Positions 43,101 to 45,369 of a stretch of DNA of 64,000 nucleotides are shown one piece after another. The stretch covers positions 25,576,323-25,640,322 of the forward strand of contig OY759223.1 in assembly GCA_963662175.1 (NCBI GenBank). The letters run 5' to 3'. The stretch is from Aradus depressus (taxonomy: Eukaryota > Arthropoda > Insecta > Hemiptera > Aradidae). The number at the start of each line of letters is the position of its first letter. Position 1 is the stretch's first letter. The position numbers were made by a program, and so were the translations under genes. Under the pieces are notes generated by a model, which saw nothing but the letters and a program-made list of their open reading frames with translations, had not been told where the DNA came from and ran no database searches.

Positions 43101-45369
43101 TCAAGTTTTTAGTTTTTACTAAATTTTATATGTGAATACAGAACTCTAACGACGACATCTATTGATTTTTAGCCAAATCAACCAGAGGAAAGGGGGGGGG
43201 GGGATTAGTGGCGAGGCTACAACACAAAAACTCCAATAACTGCCGATAGAATGAATGTATCTATACAGAACTCAATACGTGTATCCAAAATACAATAAAA
43301 ACATCTATTAATTTTCAGCGAAAATGTCAGAAGGGATCGAAGGGAGGGCTCAACTGTAAAACTGTCGATGTAATGAATGTATCAGCATGAAATTTCTCAT
43401 TTGTCAAAACCCAAGGATCCCCCTCCGCTGAAAATAAAGACTATTTGAATTCGTATATAAAATGCTGTGTCGAAACATTCTTTCTATCGGTAGTTATCGT
43501 GTTCACAGAAACAGAAGTTTAAATTTTCCATATTTGGAATCTAAGAGGTCAGAAAACATAAAATTCCGCTTTGGCCGATTACAAAACTTCCCTTATACCT
43601 CGTACATCTACAGCCTACTATTATAAAAATTTTCAAATTATTGTATTTTCTTCATGTTCCAAAAACTACGTAACTATGAAGTATTTGGTCCGTGGTGAAC
43701 AAAAACAAATCATTGAATAACCGGGATTAAAAGTATAACTGTCAATCTAATGAAAGTATAATTTTCAGCCAAATTGCCCTAAAAAGAAAAGTGTTTACCG
43801 ACATTCCTATTTTTTGCTACCTAACAGTGAGTTCATCCTATCGAGTGAAAAATAAGTACTGATATGTGCACAATTAGTGGAATGAAATGTATTCAGTAGT
43901 CATGACTATGAATTTATTTAGACTCAATGTGAGGTTTGCATCATTTTGTTGCTATACAACTTATATAAGTCAAAGGTGGAAAAAACATTCATTCATGTCC
44001 ATCACTGTAATAATAATTTTATATCTTAATTTGAAAAAAGGCTTAGCAATTTTAGTAGTTATATTCACAGTTGTGTTTCCTGGGTTAGTGAATATCATGG
44101 TATTTCATATAACGTTGAATTAATTTTTTAAGATAACGGAAATTCCTCAAGAGCCGGTTTTGGCTCGCAGGCTAATGTAGGACGCTCTGTTAACGAGATG
44201 AAACCAGATTAGCAAAGAATTTATTTGTAATAAAACATGAGAATAGTAATATTACAAAACAAGGATTTCTTTCATAAATATTAATTAATAATACACAACA
44301 ACATTGTTATATTTTATAAATTTTTTGTGTCCTTTCCATAAATAAATGAATGTCCACAATAAAAGCTAAAATAAAATTACTCAGAACGTTCTAGACTTTA
44401 GTATGATGTAATCCGACTAAGCACATTTTACACTCACACATAACACTAGTATTTTTAATACATTTTACAACAAAAAACAATAAAAATTGATTAATTCTAC
44501 AAAATTAAATGAAAAAAATAGTAAAAGTTACATAAGACCATATTAAATGGAATTTATAAAGATAAAACTGTAAAAGCTCCAATACAAAACAAAATATTCA
44601 TGAAAAAGATTTTTGATTATGGAACCAAAACATTTTTAAAATATATTATTCACAACTTTTTTTCTATATTAATGTGAGTATAATATTATACTATAATATA
44701 GTCAGGGAATATATTAAAAAATAACTTATACATTTAATGTATGTATTGGAAAAACACGATGGAAAAGAGCACGTCACATAGATAAGGTTAGTCGGCAATC
44801 AAATAATTAACATAAATGTGAACAAAATAAAAATGATCTATTATGATTAATAAGAACATTACGATATCGGTTTCACAGTTCAAGCGAACGGCAAATGTAA
44901 AATCAATGGAGATAGGCCGATTAAATCTAGACATCTTAGGTTAAAAAAAAAGAAAAAAAAAAAAAAAGAAAAATCAAGAAATGCACAAATAGAAAATAAA
45001 GTTTTACTTTATAATATAATAGAAATCGAAGTTTCTCAATTGAAAATTTCAAATATGAAAACGACTTCAAACAAACGGATAATACTTTGGCCTTGGTATT
45101 GCAGTCCATTACAACTAATCTATAGAGGTGGGGTCAAAAGGACTTTCAAGAGAAGCCTAACATAAAAATAAACACAAACAAATTAAATAATAAATAATTA
45201 CATTCAACTATGAACTGGGTTACATTTTGTATCTAATACACAAAAGGTTATACGAAATGAAAAAAATCATTTGAAAAATGAAAATGAACTGCTGGCAAAA
45301 AGCTCACCTATCGTTAAGTTGATCTTCAGTCCCCGGAATTGGGTGAACTACAAATTGTAAAGAAGACAT
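1..45369 (-). CDS. hyd: hyd/UBR5 HECT-type E3 ubiquitin ligase, spliced, 31 exons seen, 3' end outside window
   Basis: Ortholog of Drosophila hyperplastic discs and vertebrate UBR5, a very large E3 ligase that recognises N-degrons through a UBR box and transfers ubiquitin through a C-terminal HECT domain. Thirty-one coding exons on the minus strand match the family in order, and every intron is GT-AG. All 30 junctions keep frame, giving 5,226 coding bases (about 1,742 codons). Domain order: N-terminal segment (1-130), UBA (about 148-193), RCC1-like propeller strands (about 320-800), Gly- and Pro-rich linkers (968-1148), UBR box (about 1187-1254), and acidic Ser/Glu/Arg-rich tracts (1545-1680). 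UBR5 is about 2,800 aa, so MLLE and HECT lie left of base 1. Introns reach 4.4 kb and are full of transposons. Identity is secure; a few acceptor choices are ambiguous by 3-6 bases. Confidence 0.97.
170..665 (+). repeat. family A repeat
   Basis: Dispersed repeat of unknown class. Diagnostic blocks: AATGTACTTCCCCAGAGCGA at the left, then modules with TCGATACATTCATTACATTG, GCAGTTATTAGGGTTTT and GTTGAACCC. Two to three modules are visible here. Confidence 0.75.
661..1180. other. hyd intron 30, no recognised feature
   Basis: AT-rich intron sequence after a family A repeat; nothing recognised. Confidence 0.6.
1180..1500. mobile_element. fold-back MITE, family B
   Basis: Left GAAATCGAAGTTTTGTCGTG and right CACGACAGAACCTCGAATTC face each other, and each arm has an inner AACGTTTCGGGAACTATTTG-like block. 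Same family as 17195-17400 and 55190-55545. Confidence 0.7.
1733..1870. mobile_element. decayed RTE-like repeat end
   Basis: TAGGGGCTCCGCCCTTCGGA and the following 100 bases resemble the ends of abundant RTE-like or Helitron-like insect repeats. Too decayed to class. Confidence 0.25.
2029..2330. repeat. diverged tandem duplication, about 130 bp
   Basis: Two copies beginning GTTAAGCATGCCTCTATAAA and GTTAAGCCTGCACCTATAAA and continuing with GCATCC.TGGTTGA and CTCCTGATTAC. Open frames here have no recognisable product. Confidence 0.6.
2602..2693 (-). CDS. hyd: hyd exon 30
   Basis: Codons 1677-1708. [20 protein letters not shown] matches UBR5 AQAPRSMQWAVRNTQHQRAA. Only one frame is open; donor GTAAAC. 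Confidence 0.93.
3000..3108 (-). CDS. hyd: hyd exon 29 (acidic)
   Basis: Codons 1641-1677. [20 protein letters not shown] then [11 protein letters not shown], equivalent to the UBR5 acidic run ending FMLDEPLERTT. Donor GTAAGC. Confidence 0.93.
3425..4050 (+). mobile_element. CR1/jockey-like LINE fragment, decayed
   Basis: Scattered frames read [57 protein letters not shown] and [13 protein letters not shown]. These are the RT active-site box and following thumb motifs of a non-LTR element. Many stops and frameshifts. Confidence 0.65.
4145..4390 (+). mobile_element. SINE-1 copy, degraded
   Basis: Member of the abundant tRNA-headed SINE (called SINE-1 here): ATCATGGGTTCGAAAAGTGC B-box region, GGCACGCCATCCTTCGGATG, and the GAAAGAGCGCTCTGATAGTA block. 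It lies just downstream of the exon 28 donor. Confidence 0.7.
4431..4634 (-). CDS. hyd: hyd exon 28 (acidic repeat region)
   Basis: Codons 1573-1641. Imperfect repeats of Gly-Glu-Arg-Glu, then [20 protein letters not shown], equivalent to UBR5 DLLAAAETESDSESNHSNQD. The acceptor may be TGTAG (used) or TTTAG six bases in; both have the same phase. Confidence 0.93.
4635..5560. other. hyd intron 27, mostly unassigned
   Basis: AT-rich; a short (TA)n at 5027-5047. The GC-richer piece 5094-5384 has an open frame on the minus strand that looks like neither host gene nor known transposase. Confidence 0.5.
5560..5885. mobile_element. fold-back element, family C
   Basis: ATTCTCAGATATTCTGAGGC, then GGAAAGGGAATCATAGCC, GTTATTGTTGAACTTTGTGC and GCCAGCCGAAATCGGTACAC at the right. 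Same family as 39145-39610. Confidence 0.65.
5890..6785. other. hyd intron 27, unassigned
   Basis: No coding or repeat signature recognised. Related words around 6100-6360 (GAAAGAGCAAGCGG..., GGCCGAAGCGGCG) hint at an old repeat. Confidence 0.5.
6786..6972 (-). CDS. hyd: hyd exon 27
   Basis: Codons 1511-1573. [20 protein letters not shown] is nearly identical to UBR5 [20 protein letters not shown]. It continues with a Gly/Pro-rich variable part and DIEEEMVE. Donor GTACGT. Confidence 0.96.
7110..7255 (+). mobile_element. tRNA-derived SINE (Leu/Ser-type head)
   Basis: GGTGGCCGTGCGGGCTAGAG resembles an A box of a class II tRNA, and GCGGGTTCGAATCCTG is a clean B box 50 bases later. The acceptor stem does not pair and a non-tRNA tail ending in an A-rich run follows, so this is a SINE rather than a tRNA gene. 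Confidence 0.55.
7484..7652 (-). CDS. hyd: hyd exon 26
   Basis: Codons 1454-1510. [20 protein letters not shown] then [20 protein letters not shown] matches UBR5 CKRVFQALLPYAVEELCNVA. A 33-bp minisatellite begins about 50 bases beyond the acceptor. Confidence 0.97.
7700..8265. repeat. 33-bp minisatellite, about 16 copies
   Basis: Tandem units of CACCTCAGCTAGTATG followed by CACTAGGCAACGATACG, varying at a few positions (GCACTAGGCAACG or TGTGCTAGGTCACG). In hyd intron 25, starting about 50 bases from the exon 26 acceptor. No spacers between units. Confidence 0.95.
8320..8830 (+). mobile_element. second copy of the CR1/jockey-like LINE fragment
   Basis: Resembles 3825-3960 (GTAGCGCCAGTATTAATATT, then AAGCTGAAGAGAAATAT). 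It continues through AT-rich sequence with short motifs of the same 3' region. No open frame. Confidence 0.4.
8831..9482. other. hyd intron 25, unassigned
   Basis: Words such as TTTTTCTCAAGACCAAATTT, CCCTGACTTTTCCCGCTTTT and TTCCATGACTTTTCACGG recur in inverted sense at both ends (8845-8930 and 9285-9415). This suggests an old hAT-like or fold-back repeat. No open frame. Confidence 0.4.
9483..9646 (-). CDS. hyd: hyd exon 25
   Basis: Codons 1400-1454. [20 protein letters not shown] and [20 protein letters not shown] match UBR5 LVKELQNKYTPGRREEAIAV and RFLRSVARVFVILSVEMASS. Donor GTACGT. Confidence 0.97.
9766..10089 (+). mobile_element. SINE-1 copy with target site duplication
   Basis: Near full-length: GGTAGCTCAGTGGTATGCGT (A box), CATGAAACCCGGCCG (weakened B box) and the body to GATTCATAATAACTA. 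Flanked by 16-bp near-identical repeats AACTAGAAGAATTCAG (9750-9765) and AACTAGAATAATTCAG (10090-10105). Confidence 0.88.
10591..11539 (+). mobile_element. piggyBac-like element, internally deleted
   Basis: Flanked by TTAA on both sides (10587-10590 and 11540-11543), the piggyBac target. The inverted repeats begin CCCTCCTAATACCACGTGGG on the left; the right end mirrors this with CACGTGGTATTAGGAGGG. The 949-bp body is too short for a whole transposase. Near both ends a GGGGTC...GACCCC hairpin motif recurs (10609-10624, 10788-10805, about 11478-11497). Confidence 0.85.
11068..11244 (+). pseudogene. possible piggyBac transposase N-terminal acidic fragment
   Basis: An open frame of 58 codons ending [16 protein letters not shown] then Met and stop. 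Short acidic runs rich in Asp and Glu are usual at the N-terminus of piggyBac transposases. Nothing of the DDD catalytic core is present, so this is a deletion derivative. Assignment rests mainly on context inside the TTAA-flanked element. Confidence 0.4.
11598..11685. repeat. 44-bp perfect tandem duplication
   Basis: CAGATTTTTGCACCCAGTAT plus 24 further bases occurs twice without change, some 50 bases downstream of the hyd exon 24 donor. Probably recent. Confidence 0.9.
11737..11864 (-). CDS. hyd: hyd exon 24
   Basis: Codons 1357-1399. [20 protein letters not shown] then [10 protein letters not shown] aligns with UBR5 EEQVYLNQQSGTIRLDCFTH. Donor GTATTT, phase 0. Confidence 0.95.
11965..12069 (-). 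CDS. hyd: hyd exon 23
   Basis: Codons 1322-1357. [20 protein letters not shown] then [13 protein letters not shown] matches UBR5 [20 protein letters not shown]. Donor GTAATG. Confidence 0.96.
12194..12320 (-). mobile_element. SINE-1 3' fragment
   Basis: Minus-strand copy of the SINE-1 3' half, from GCCCGGGTTTTAACTACGAG to the TGGAAGTTCTAAATG block. Lies between hyd exons 22 and 23. Confidence 0.75.
12623..12750 (-). CDS. hyd: hyd exon 22
   Basis: Codons 1279-1322. [20 protein letters not shown] then [20 protein letters not shown], aligned with UBR5 RGEHLLLFLVQTVARQTVEH. Donor GTATGT. Confidence 0.97.
12751..14203. other. hyd intron 21, mostly unassigned
   Basis: Contains the stray minisatellite unit. 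The minus strand at 13523-13843 has a 106-codon frame ([20 protein letters not shown] region) that resembles a fragment of a transposon-encoded protein but cannot be placed. Confidence 0.4.
13199..13226. repeat. stray unit of the 33-bp minisatellite
   Basis: AGTGCTAGGCAACGATACGC then ACC matches the minisatellite unit at 7.7-8.3 kb but stands alone 5 kb away. Confidence 0.7.
14204..14442 (-). CDS. hyd: hyd exon 21 (UBR box)
   Basis: Codons 1200-1279. Nearly the whole UBR box. [40 protein letters not shown] and CDCWEKCKC carry the Cys and His ligands of the zinc fold that binds basic or bulky N-termini of substrates. This is the most conserved exon in the window. Confidence 0.98.
14795..15110 (-). 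mobile_element. RTE-like LINE or derived SINE 3' end
   Basis: Carries AAACGGCTGGACCGAATTTG and a conserved block around CACCGGAGCGGAGTCGATAT, typical of the non-coding 3' ends of RTE-like elements. It shares the CCATATAGCCTATTTTTCAA block with the copy at 60700-60870. Confidence 0.45.
15322..15476 (-). CDS. hyd: hyd exon 20 (start of UBR box)
   Basis: Codons 1148-1199. [20 protein letters not shown] then [15 protein letters not shown], the start of the UBR zinc-binding box. The acceptor may be TAG ending at 15477 (used here) or one codon further in; both keep phase. The donor GTCAAT is weak but conserved in position. Confidence 0.95.
15655..15775 (-). repeat. family A fragment, minus
   Basis: AATAACTCCTTAAGTAATGA, then GGGACGATACCTATCAATTT and AGCCAAATCGGACAAAGGGA. 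A single module. Confidence 0.6.
16614..16837 (-). CDS. hyd: hyd exon 19 (polyproline insert)
   Basis: Codons 1073-1148. [20 protein letters not shown] matches UBR5 DARGMTPFMSAVSGRAYPAA. A polyproline stretch ([13 protein letters not shown]) then replaces part of the UBR5 acidic linker, followed by [20 protein letters not shown]. Donor GTAAGT. Confidence 0.96.
16935..17105. mobile_element. family C half copy
   Basis: GTTCCGGCTTACGCCATCGT, CAGCACAAAGTTCAAAAGTG, CAGGTTACCTGAGATTACCA; one arm only. Confidence 0.6.
17195..17405. mobile_element. fold-back MITE, family B
   Basis: GGAAATCGAATTTTGTCATG on the left and GACTCAACTTCGATCGAC on the right; inner arms AATGTTTCGAAAACTATTTA and AAATAGTTTCCAAAATATTG. 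Confidence 0.7.
17406..17984. other. hyd intron 18, unassigned
   Basis: AT-rich; nothing recognised. Confidence 0.5.
17985..18300 (-). CDS. hyd: hyd exon 18 (Gly-rich linker)
   Basis: Codons 968-1073. Begins with a long Gly/Thr-rich tract, then [20 protein letters not shown] and [20 protein letters not shown] ending LPALLQAK, which matches UBR5 HFILKLLCDSVVLQPYLREL. It is the longest coding exon seen (316 bases). An open frame on the opposite strand here is only the antisense of this GC-rich exon. Confidence 0.96.
18672..18965 (+). mobile_element. SINE-1 copy
   Basis: CTGAGCTCAAGATCGCGGGT then TCAAAACTCGGCCGAGG, TTTATTTTATCTGGGAGGTA and GAAAGAGCGCTCTGGTAGTA. The A-box end is altered. Lies in hyd intron 17, antisense to hyd. 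Confidence 0.8.
19173..19292 (-). CDS. hyd: hyd exon 17
   Basis: Codons 928-968. [20 protein letters not shown] aligns with UBR5 SSRSLRLREMMRRSLRAAGL. Only one frame is open; donor GTTAGT. Confidence 0.94.
19293..19750. other. hyd intron 16, possible solo LTR
   Basis: From about 19430 the sequence has a TATAAAA-like box (19520s) and AATAAAG (19580s) in LTR-like order, but no clear ends or duplication. Only a suggestion. Confidence 0.2.
19752..20015 (-). mobile_element. SINE-1 copy
   Basis: Minus-strand copy with TCGCCTACTACCAGAGCGCT, CCTAAATTTTGCTTACCC and CTAAGGGCCTCGGCCGGGTT. The head end is degraded. Confidence 0.78.
20110..20180 (+). mobile_element. decayed tRNA-like fragment
   Basis: TATGTGGCGCAGATAGCTGC followed by GGTTCCCGAATCAATTCC has the spacing of tRNA A and B boxes with mutations. 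Probably another SINE head. Confidence 0.35.
20732..20845 (-). CDS. hyd: hyd exon 16
   Basis: Codons 890-928. [20 protein letters not shown] is nearly identical to UBR5 [20 protein letters not shown]. Acceptor TTTTTTCAG, donor GTAACC. Confidence 0.96.
20846..21613. other. hyd intron 15, unassigned with CAAACGTTTG words
   Basis: Between 21238 and 21340 the palindromic words GCAAACGTTTGC and GCAAATATTTGC alternate. A 124-codon minus-strand frame (21149-21523) covers this stretch and has no recognisable domain. Confidence 0.4.
21614..22497. mobile_element. long inverted-repeat element containing a hAT-like remnant
   Basis: Arms of about 75-80 bases (21614-21683 and 22418-22497) are inverted copies, sharing TGTACAATAAAG, CTGTAGGAAATAGTTTA and GCAACGAATTT. 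Inside, a second pair of ends near 21725 (TAGGGGTGTAAAACTATCGA) and about 22400 looks like a hAT terminus. Several TATCGATA-type motifs lie beside each inner end. Confidence 0.65.
22128..22287 (-). pseudogene. BED zinc-finger remnant of a hAT transposase
   Basis: From ATG at 22285-22287: MSRKRKSDV, a stop, [11 protein letters not shown], then after frameshifts [20 protein letters not shown] and HHSDY. This is the second half of a BED finger (Cys pair region broken, His pair kept), as found at the N-terminus of hAT transposases. Confidence 0.65.
22880..23159 (-). CDS. hyd: hyd exon 15
   Basis: Codons 797-890. [20 protein letters not shown] and [20 protein letters not shown], then [20 protein letters not shown] and RCDIDN. 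Matches UBR5 IILRDGNGTIYPMAKDCMGG and KAAVIIMAVEKQTLMQHILR. Donor GTAAGT. Confidence 0.97.
23265..23870 (+). repeat. family A repeat, four modules
   Basis: GTCGGTGAATCACC left end, CCGTTTGCGCTAATATTCAT, then four successive modules of roughly 145 bases carrying TATATCGGCAGTTAATGAGG and CCTTTCTGCCGATTCCGCT. The clearest example of the internal tandem structure. Confidence 0.85.
23948..24102 (-). CDS. hyd: hyd exon 14
   Basis: Codons 745-796. [20 protein letters not shown] then [18 protein letters not shown], aligned with UBR5 VHAVLKTGNWVRYCIFDLAT. Donor GTACGT, phase 0 end. Confidence 0.95.
24468..24875 (-). pseudogene. LINE ORF2 C-terminal fragment
   Basis: A 135-codon frame with [20 protein letters not shown] and [20 protein letters not shown]. 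This is the arginine-rich turn and CxxC...H...C knuckle that end ORF2 in many non-LTR retrotransposons (jockey/RTE-like). It lies in hyd intron 13 with the same orientation as hyd. No RT domain is attached. Confidence 0.8.
25214..25328 (-). CDS. hyd: hyd exon 13
   Basis: Codons 707-745. [20 protein letters not shown] then [10 protein letters not shown], matching UBR5 [20 protein letters not shown]. Donor GTAAAT. Confidence 0.96.
25373..25935 (+). repeat. family A repeat
   Basis: TTGTCGGTGAATCTCCGGCA left end, about three modules, and the right part GTGTTCACAGACATTTTTTT then AAATTCCGTTGAAAACCCCG. It stops at the truncated jockey-like LINE. Confidence 0.82.
25962..26795 (+). mobile_element. 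jockey-like LINE, 5'-truncated
   Basis: The 3' part of a non-LTR retrotransposon in hyd intron 12. RT box [12 protein letters not shown], then [14 protein letters not shown] after a frameshift, then [20 protein letters not shown] and [20 protein letters not shown]. It ends in a (TTG)n-like tail at about 26787-26805. It abuts a family A repeat at its left edge. Confidence 0.88.
26961..27121 (-). CDS. hyd: hyd exon 12
   Basis: Codons 653-706. [20 protein letters not shown] and [13 protein letters not shown] match UBR5 KVLKVDGAYVAVKFPG and LLQDCRLLRIDELQ. Phase 0 at the donor. Confidence 0.96.
27212..27316 (-). CDS. hyd: hyd exon 11
   Basis: Codons 618-653. [20 protein letters not shown] then [14 protein letters not shown], equivalent to UBR5 [16 protein letters not shown]. 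Short exon, phase 1 end, donor GTAAGT. Confidence 0.95.
27424..28290 (+). repeat. family A repeat, interrupted by a MITE
   Basis: Left end at 27428 (AAATCACCGACAAGGTACTT), split at 27558-27904 by a MITE, then modules to the terminal AATACGAAGTATAGGGGAAG hairpin sequence. Confidence 0.8.
27558..27904. mobile_element. MITE inserted in a family A repeat
   Basis: Imperfect inverted ends GGGGTTAGAATCAAAATGGT and ACCACTTTGACTCTAACCCC, about 35 bases each, flanked by TTAAT on both sides (one extra G on the right). Its removal restores a continuous family A module. Confidence 0.8.
28310..28665 (-). repeat. family A repeat, inverted, with poly-G tract
   Basis: Minus orientation: GGACGATACCTATTAATTTT, GTAATAGAATGTATTGATAT and GAAATTTCATATGTAAAATC. 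Contains a G-run at about 28560-28574. It faces the preceding plus-strand copy. Confidence 0.75.
28824..28963 (-). CDS. hyd: hyd exon 10 (Ser-rich linker)
   Basis: Codons 571-618. Low-complexity Ser/Lys run, then [17 protein letters not shown], matching UBR5 MGPPPSPASTCSDASS. Donor GTACGT. Confidence 0.95.
29359..29512 (-). CDS. hyd: hyd exon 9
   Basis: Codons 520-571. [19 protein letters not shown] matches the UBR5 segment SAGIPKVGVLMESVWNMND, followed by a Pro- and Ser-rich tail. Phase 2 end, donor GTAAGT. Confidence 0.96.
29925..30505 (+). repeat. family A repeat, near complete
   Basis: GTCGGTGATTCACCGGCAAT left end, three modules, GAAATGTATTTTCTTC and terminal CGATACTTTGTATAGTTGGG with AAGT. 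Lies just left of the intact Tc1-like element. Confidence 0.85.
30610..32191 (+). mobile_element. Tc1-like transposon, full length, TA target duplication
   Basis: A 1,582-bp element in hyd intron 8, opposite in orientation to hyd. Both ends carry a perfect 26-bp terminal inverted repeat beginning CACTCGTCCACAAAAAAACT and are flanked by TA (30608-30609 and 32192-32193). It encodes one unbroken transposase. The ends lack the CAGT start common in Tc1, so it belongs to a divergent subgroup. Confidence 0.95.
30934..31953 (+). CDS. Tc1-like DD34E transposase, intact
   Basis: A 339-aa open frame. The N-terminus carries paired-like helix-turn-helix motifs ([36 protein letters not shown]) and a GRP-like linker ([10 protein letters not shown]). 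The catalytic triad is present: Asp150 in [10 protein letters not shown], Asp241 in LMHDNARPH and Glu276 in NPIEHLWD. There are 34 residues between the last two, as in Tc1 transposases, and the MVWGGIS motif is intact. Length is usual for the family (about 340 aa). With no stops or frameshifts and perfect inverted repeats it may be recent or still active. It would catalyse cut-and-paste transposition into TA sites. Confidence 0.95.
   Translation: MVLSNEEVARAVALIEDGRSVRYAAESLGVSRSSLHRAVVRYRETGQYGRRPGSGRTRATSERDDRFITLSVLRNRFLTASEVRAALLVTRGVAVSAETVRRRFVEQHLHGRRPATGPQLTREHRVSRTTFANRHIHWTVQQWGAVLFTDESRFGLYSSDGRVYVRRRQNERFCQCTMTGTAPFYRQSIMVWGGISLDARTELTIIENGTMTAARYIEEVLIEAVIPFAPFIGDDFLLMHDNARPHVARVVNQYLEDVGINVIDWPARSPDMNPIEHLWDILKRRVRNRLQPPNTVQQLRIALQQEWDAIPQRTIQNLISSMPQRVMALKKARGGNTRY
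32428..32576 (-). CDS. hyd: hyd exon 8
   Basis: Codons 470-520. [19 protein letters not shown] and [18 protein letters not shown] match UBR5 GVVPFSQRKK and GTQVCLRNNPLYHAGA. Donor GTGAGC. The intron after it holds the intact Tc1-like element. Confidence 0.97.
32577..32935. other. hyd intron 7
   Basis: CGACCGGAATCGGTTTTCAA with GTAATCAAAATCATCAGTGG (32714-32760) looks like an old dispersed repeat; otherwise unassigned. Confidence 0.4.
32936..33204 (-). CDS. hyd: hyd exon 7 (propeller strands)
   Basis: Codons 381-470. Contains [20 protein letters not shown] and [20 protein letters not shown], both strongly conserved in UBR5, ending ALYWW. The final Trp codon is completed by exon 8. Confidence 0.97.
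33235..33400 (+). repeat. family A repeat, partial
   Basis: ACCAATCGACTGTTTGCTCT to TTACATCGGAAGTTATTAGG; one module only. Confidence 0.7.
33672..33835 (-). mobile_element. SINE-1 partial copy
   Basis: TCCTAAATTTTGCCTACCCA to GGTTCAGCCAAGTTTCAAAC, then cut by the next SINE-1 copy. The two are adjacent in the same orientation. Confidence 0.65.
33838..34094 (-). mobile_element. SINE-1 copy beside hyd exon 6 donor
   Basis: Minus-strand copy from ATGCCCGGGCTTTAACTACA to CTCTGAGCTACCGGCGCCCT. Its head end lies about a dozen bases from the exon 6 splice donor (34105-34110), in the same orientation as hyd. Confidence 0.85.
34111..34307 (-). CDS. hyd: hyd exon 6 (propeller strand)
   Basis: Codons 315-380. 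Conserved [17 protein letters not shown] and [20 protein letters not shown], the RCC1-like region of UBR5. Phase 0 at donor GTAAGT (34105-34110). A SINE ends only about a dozen bases past this donor. Confidence 0.97.
34357..35277 (+). mobile_element. Tc1-like element, decayed, IR/DR end structure
   Basis: Lies in hyd intron 6. Outer inverted repeats near 34360-34430 and 35215-35275 share ATTTGAACAAAC and TTCCAATCAATT. Second copies of the ATTTGAACAA motif at about 34461-34485 and 35076-35101 give each end two direct repeats inside the inverted repeat. The inside is a broken transposase. Confidence 0.7.
34606..34851 (+). pseudogene. Tc1-like transposase N-terminal fragment
   Basis: The 81-residue frame contains [40 protein letters not shown] and [19 protein letters not shown]. 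This is the paired-like DNA-binding domain with the GRP hook typical of Tc1 transposases. The frame then stops, weak traces continue to about 35030, and no catalytic domain remains. Confidence 0.7.
35423..35637 (-). CDS. hyd: hyd exon 5 (Arg/Ser-rich linker)
   Basis: Codons 243-315. An Arg/Glu/Ser-rich segment around [20 protein letters not shown] leads to [20 protein letters not shown], matching the UBR5 RERRWLDGASF region. Donor GTAACA. The frame joins exon 6 through a split Glu codon. Confidence 0.93.
35760..36320 (+). repeat. family A repeat
   Basis: TTGCGGTCAATTGTTGACTT, three or four modules with TCGATACATTCATTATATCG, right part CATATTTGGAATCTGGAAGC and terminal CGTATAGGGGAAGTTATGTA. 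Confidence 0.83.
36375..36530 (+). mobile_element. SINE-1 fragment
   Basis: AAGCTGGCCGAGGTCCTCAA, ATCTGGGAGGTAAAAACCTT and GCAAAATTTAGCATTCCCAC. Internal pieces are deleted. Confidence 0.6.
36690..37165 (+). repeat. family A right end split by SINE-1
   Basis: GAGTTATCGTGTTTATAGAC to TATATAACTTCCCC, then the SINE-1 insertion, then the rest of the hairpin CTATACTTTGTATAGTTAGG at 37141-37160. Confidence 0.85.
36812..37129 (+). mobile_element. SINE-1 copy, full length, with target duplication
   Basis: GAGGGCGCCAGTAGCTCAGT head (A box), GTGGGTTCAAAACCCGGC B box, complete body, GGCATGAGTCATAATAACTA end. A perfect 12-bp duplication TATAACTTCCCC flanks it (36800-36811 and 37130-37141). The insertion split the terminal hairpin of a family A repeat. 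The best copy for defining the family, 318 bp. Confidence 0.93.
37244..37452 (-). CDS. hyd: hyd exon 4 (second half of UBA domain)
   Basis: Codons 174-243. [19 protein letters not shown] completes the UBA domain, followed by an acidic stretch and the conserved [16 protein letters not shown]. Acceptor TTGACAG, donor GTAAGT, phase 2 at the end. Confidence 0.96.
37453..38394. other. hyd intron 3, unassigned
   Basis: AT-rich; no coding or repeat signature recognised. Confidence 0.5.
38395..38545 (-). mobile_element. SINE-1 fragments
   Basis: Minus-strand pieces (GGGAGTCCTAAATTTTGTCT, CATCGTACAGGCTCGAGACC) then a short plus-strand piece (CAAGTACTCGTTAAAGATCC). Rearranged. Confidence 0.5.
38789..39041 (-). 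CDS. hyd: hyd exon 3 (first half of UBA domain)
   Basis: Codons 89-173. Opens with a run of eight glycines, then a Thr/Arg/Ser-rich linker, then the conserved [19 protein letters not shown] that starts the ubiquitin-binding UBA helices. Phase 0 at the GTAAGC donor. The poly-Gly run is not part of the conserved core. Confidence 0.96.
39145..39610. mobile_element. fold-back element, family C
   Basis: Left arm ACCGGTTTCGGGCTTATGAC, AGAACCAAGTTCAACAG, ATTCTCAGATCACCTGAGGC; right arm with the complement (TTGTTGAATCTAGTGCTGAA, GTTGGCGTAAGCAGAAACAG). Two poly-A/T runs lie between the arms. Confidence 0.7.
39611..40745. other. hyd intron 2, AT-rich
   Basis: Very AT-rich. A half copy of the 41.8-kb fold-back element lies at about 40190-40245. 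Nothing else recognised. Confidence 0.5.
40746..40949 (-). CDS. hyd: hyd exon 2
   Basis: Codons 21-89. Contains [20 protein letters not shown], the conserved first beta-propeller-like strand of UBR5. The acceptor follows a pyrimidine tract ending TTTCAG; the donor is GTAAGT. It ends in phase 2 and joins T of exon 3 to give Asn. Confidence 0.96.
41113..41350 (+). mobile_element. SINE-1 copy, degraded
   Basis: AGCATGCTTGCTTATTGAGC, AAGATCGCGGGTTCGAAACA (good B box) and GAGGTGAGAAAACCTTGAGC. Several deletions. In hyd intron 1. Confidence 0.72.
41771..41955. mobile_element. fold-back element, near-perfect hairpin
   Basis: Arms of about 90 bases: CGTATGTTTTTTTTAAAATA with CACAAAATATATGGAAGTAC on one side, mirrored by TATTCCCATATATTTTGTGA and AAAACATACC on the other. 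The loop centre is AACAAATACTGTATTTGTT. A half copy lies near 40190-40245. Confidence 0.82.
42431..42580 (+). mobile_element. SINE-1 copy, internally deleted
   Basis: CTAAGCTCAAGATAGCAGGT joins almost directly to GTTAAATACCCCTCTACCCT, then TAGTCGGCGATATGACCTCG. The middle is missing. Confidence 0.62.
43120..43615. repeat. family A repeat, two orientations
   Basis: The left half reads in minus orientation (CGACATCTATTGATTTTTAG, with a G-run at about 43193-43204). The right half is plus (GTCGAAACATTCTTTCTATC, ending CTTCCCTTATACCTCGTAC). A fold-back arrangement. Confidence 0.75.
43616..45307. other. hyd intron 1, 5' part, unassigned
   Basis: AT-rich with A-runs (44943-44970); no transposon motif or conserved exon seen. 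It could hold regulatory sites close to the first exon. Confidence 0.45.
45308..45369 (-). CDS. hyd: hyd exon 1 (start codon)
   Basis: Codons 1-21, beginning [16 protein letters not shown], which closely matches the UBR5 N-terminus. The start codon at 45367-45369 has A at -3. The exon ends with two bases (AG) before a GTGAGC donor; exon 2 supplies G to complete Arg. Intron 1 (40950-45307) is the largest in the gene. Confidence 0.93.
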
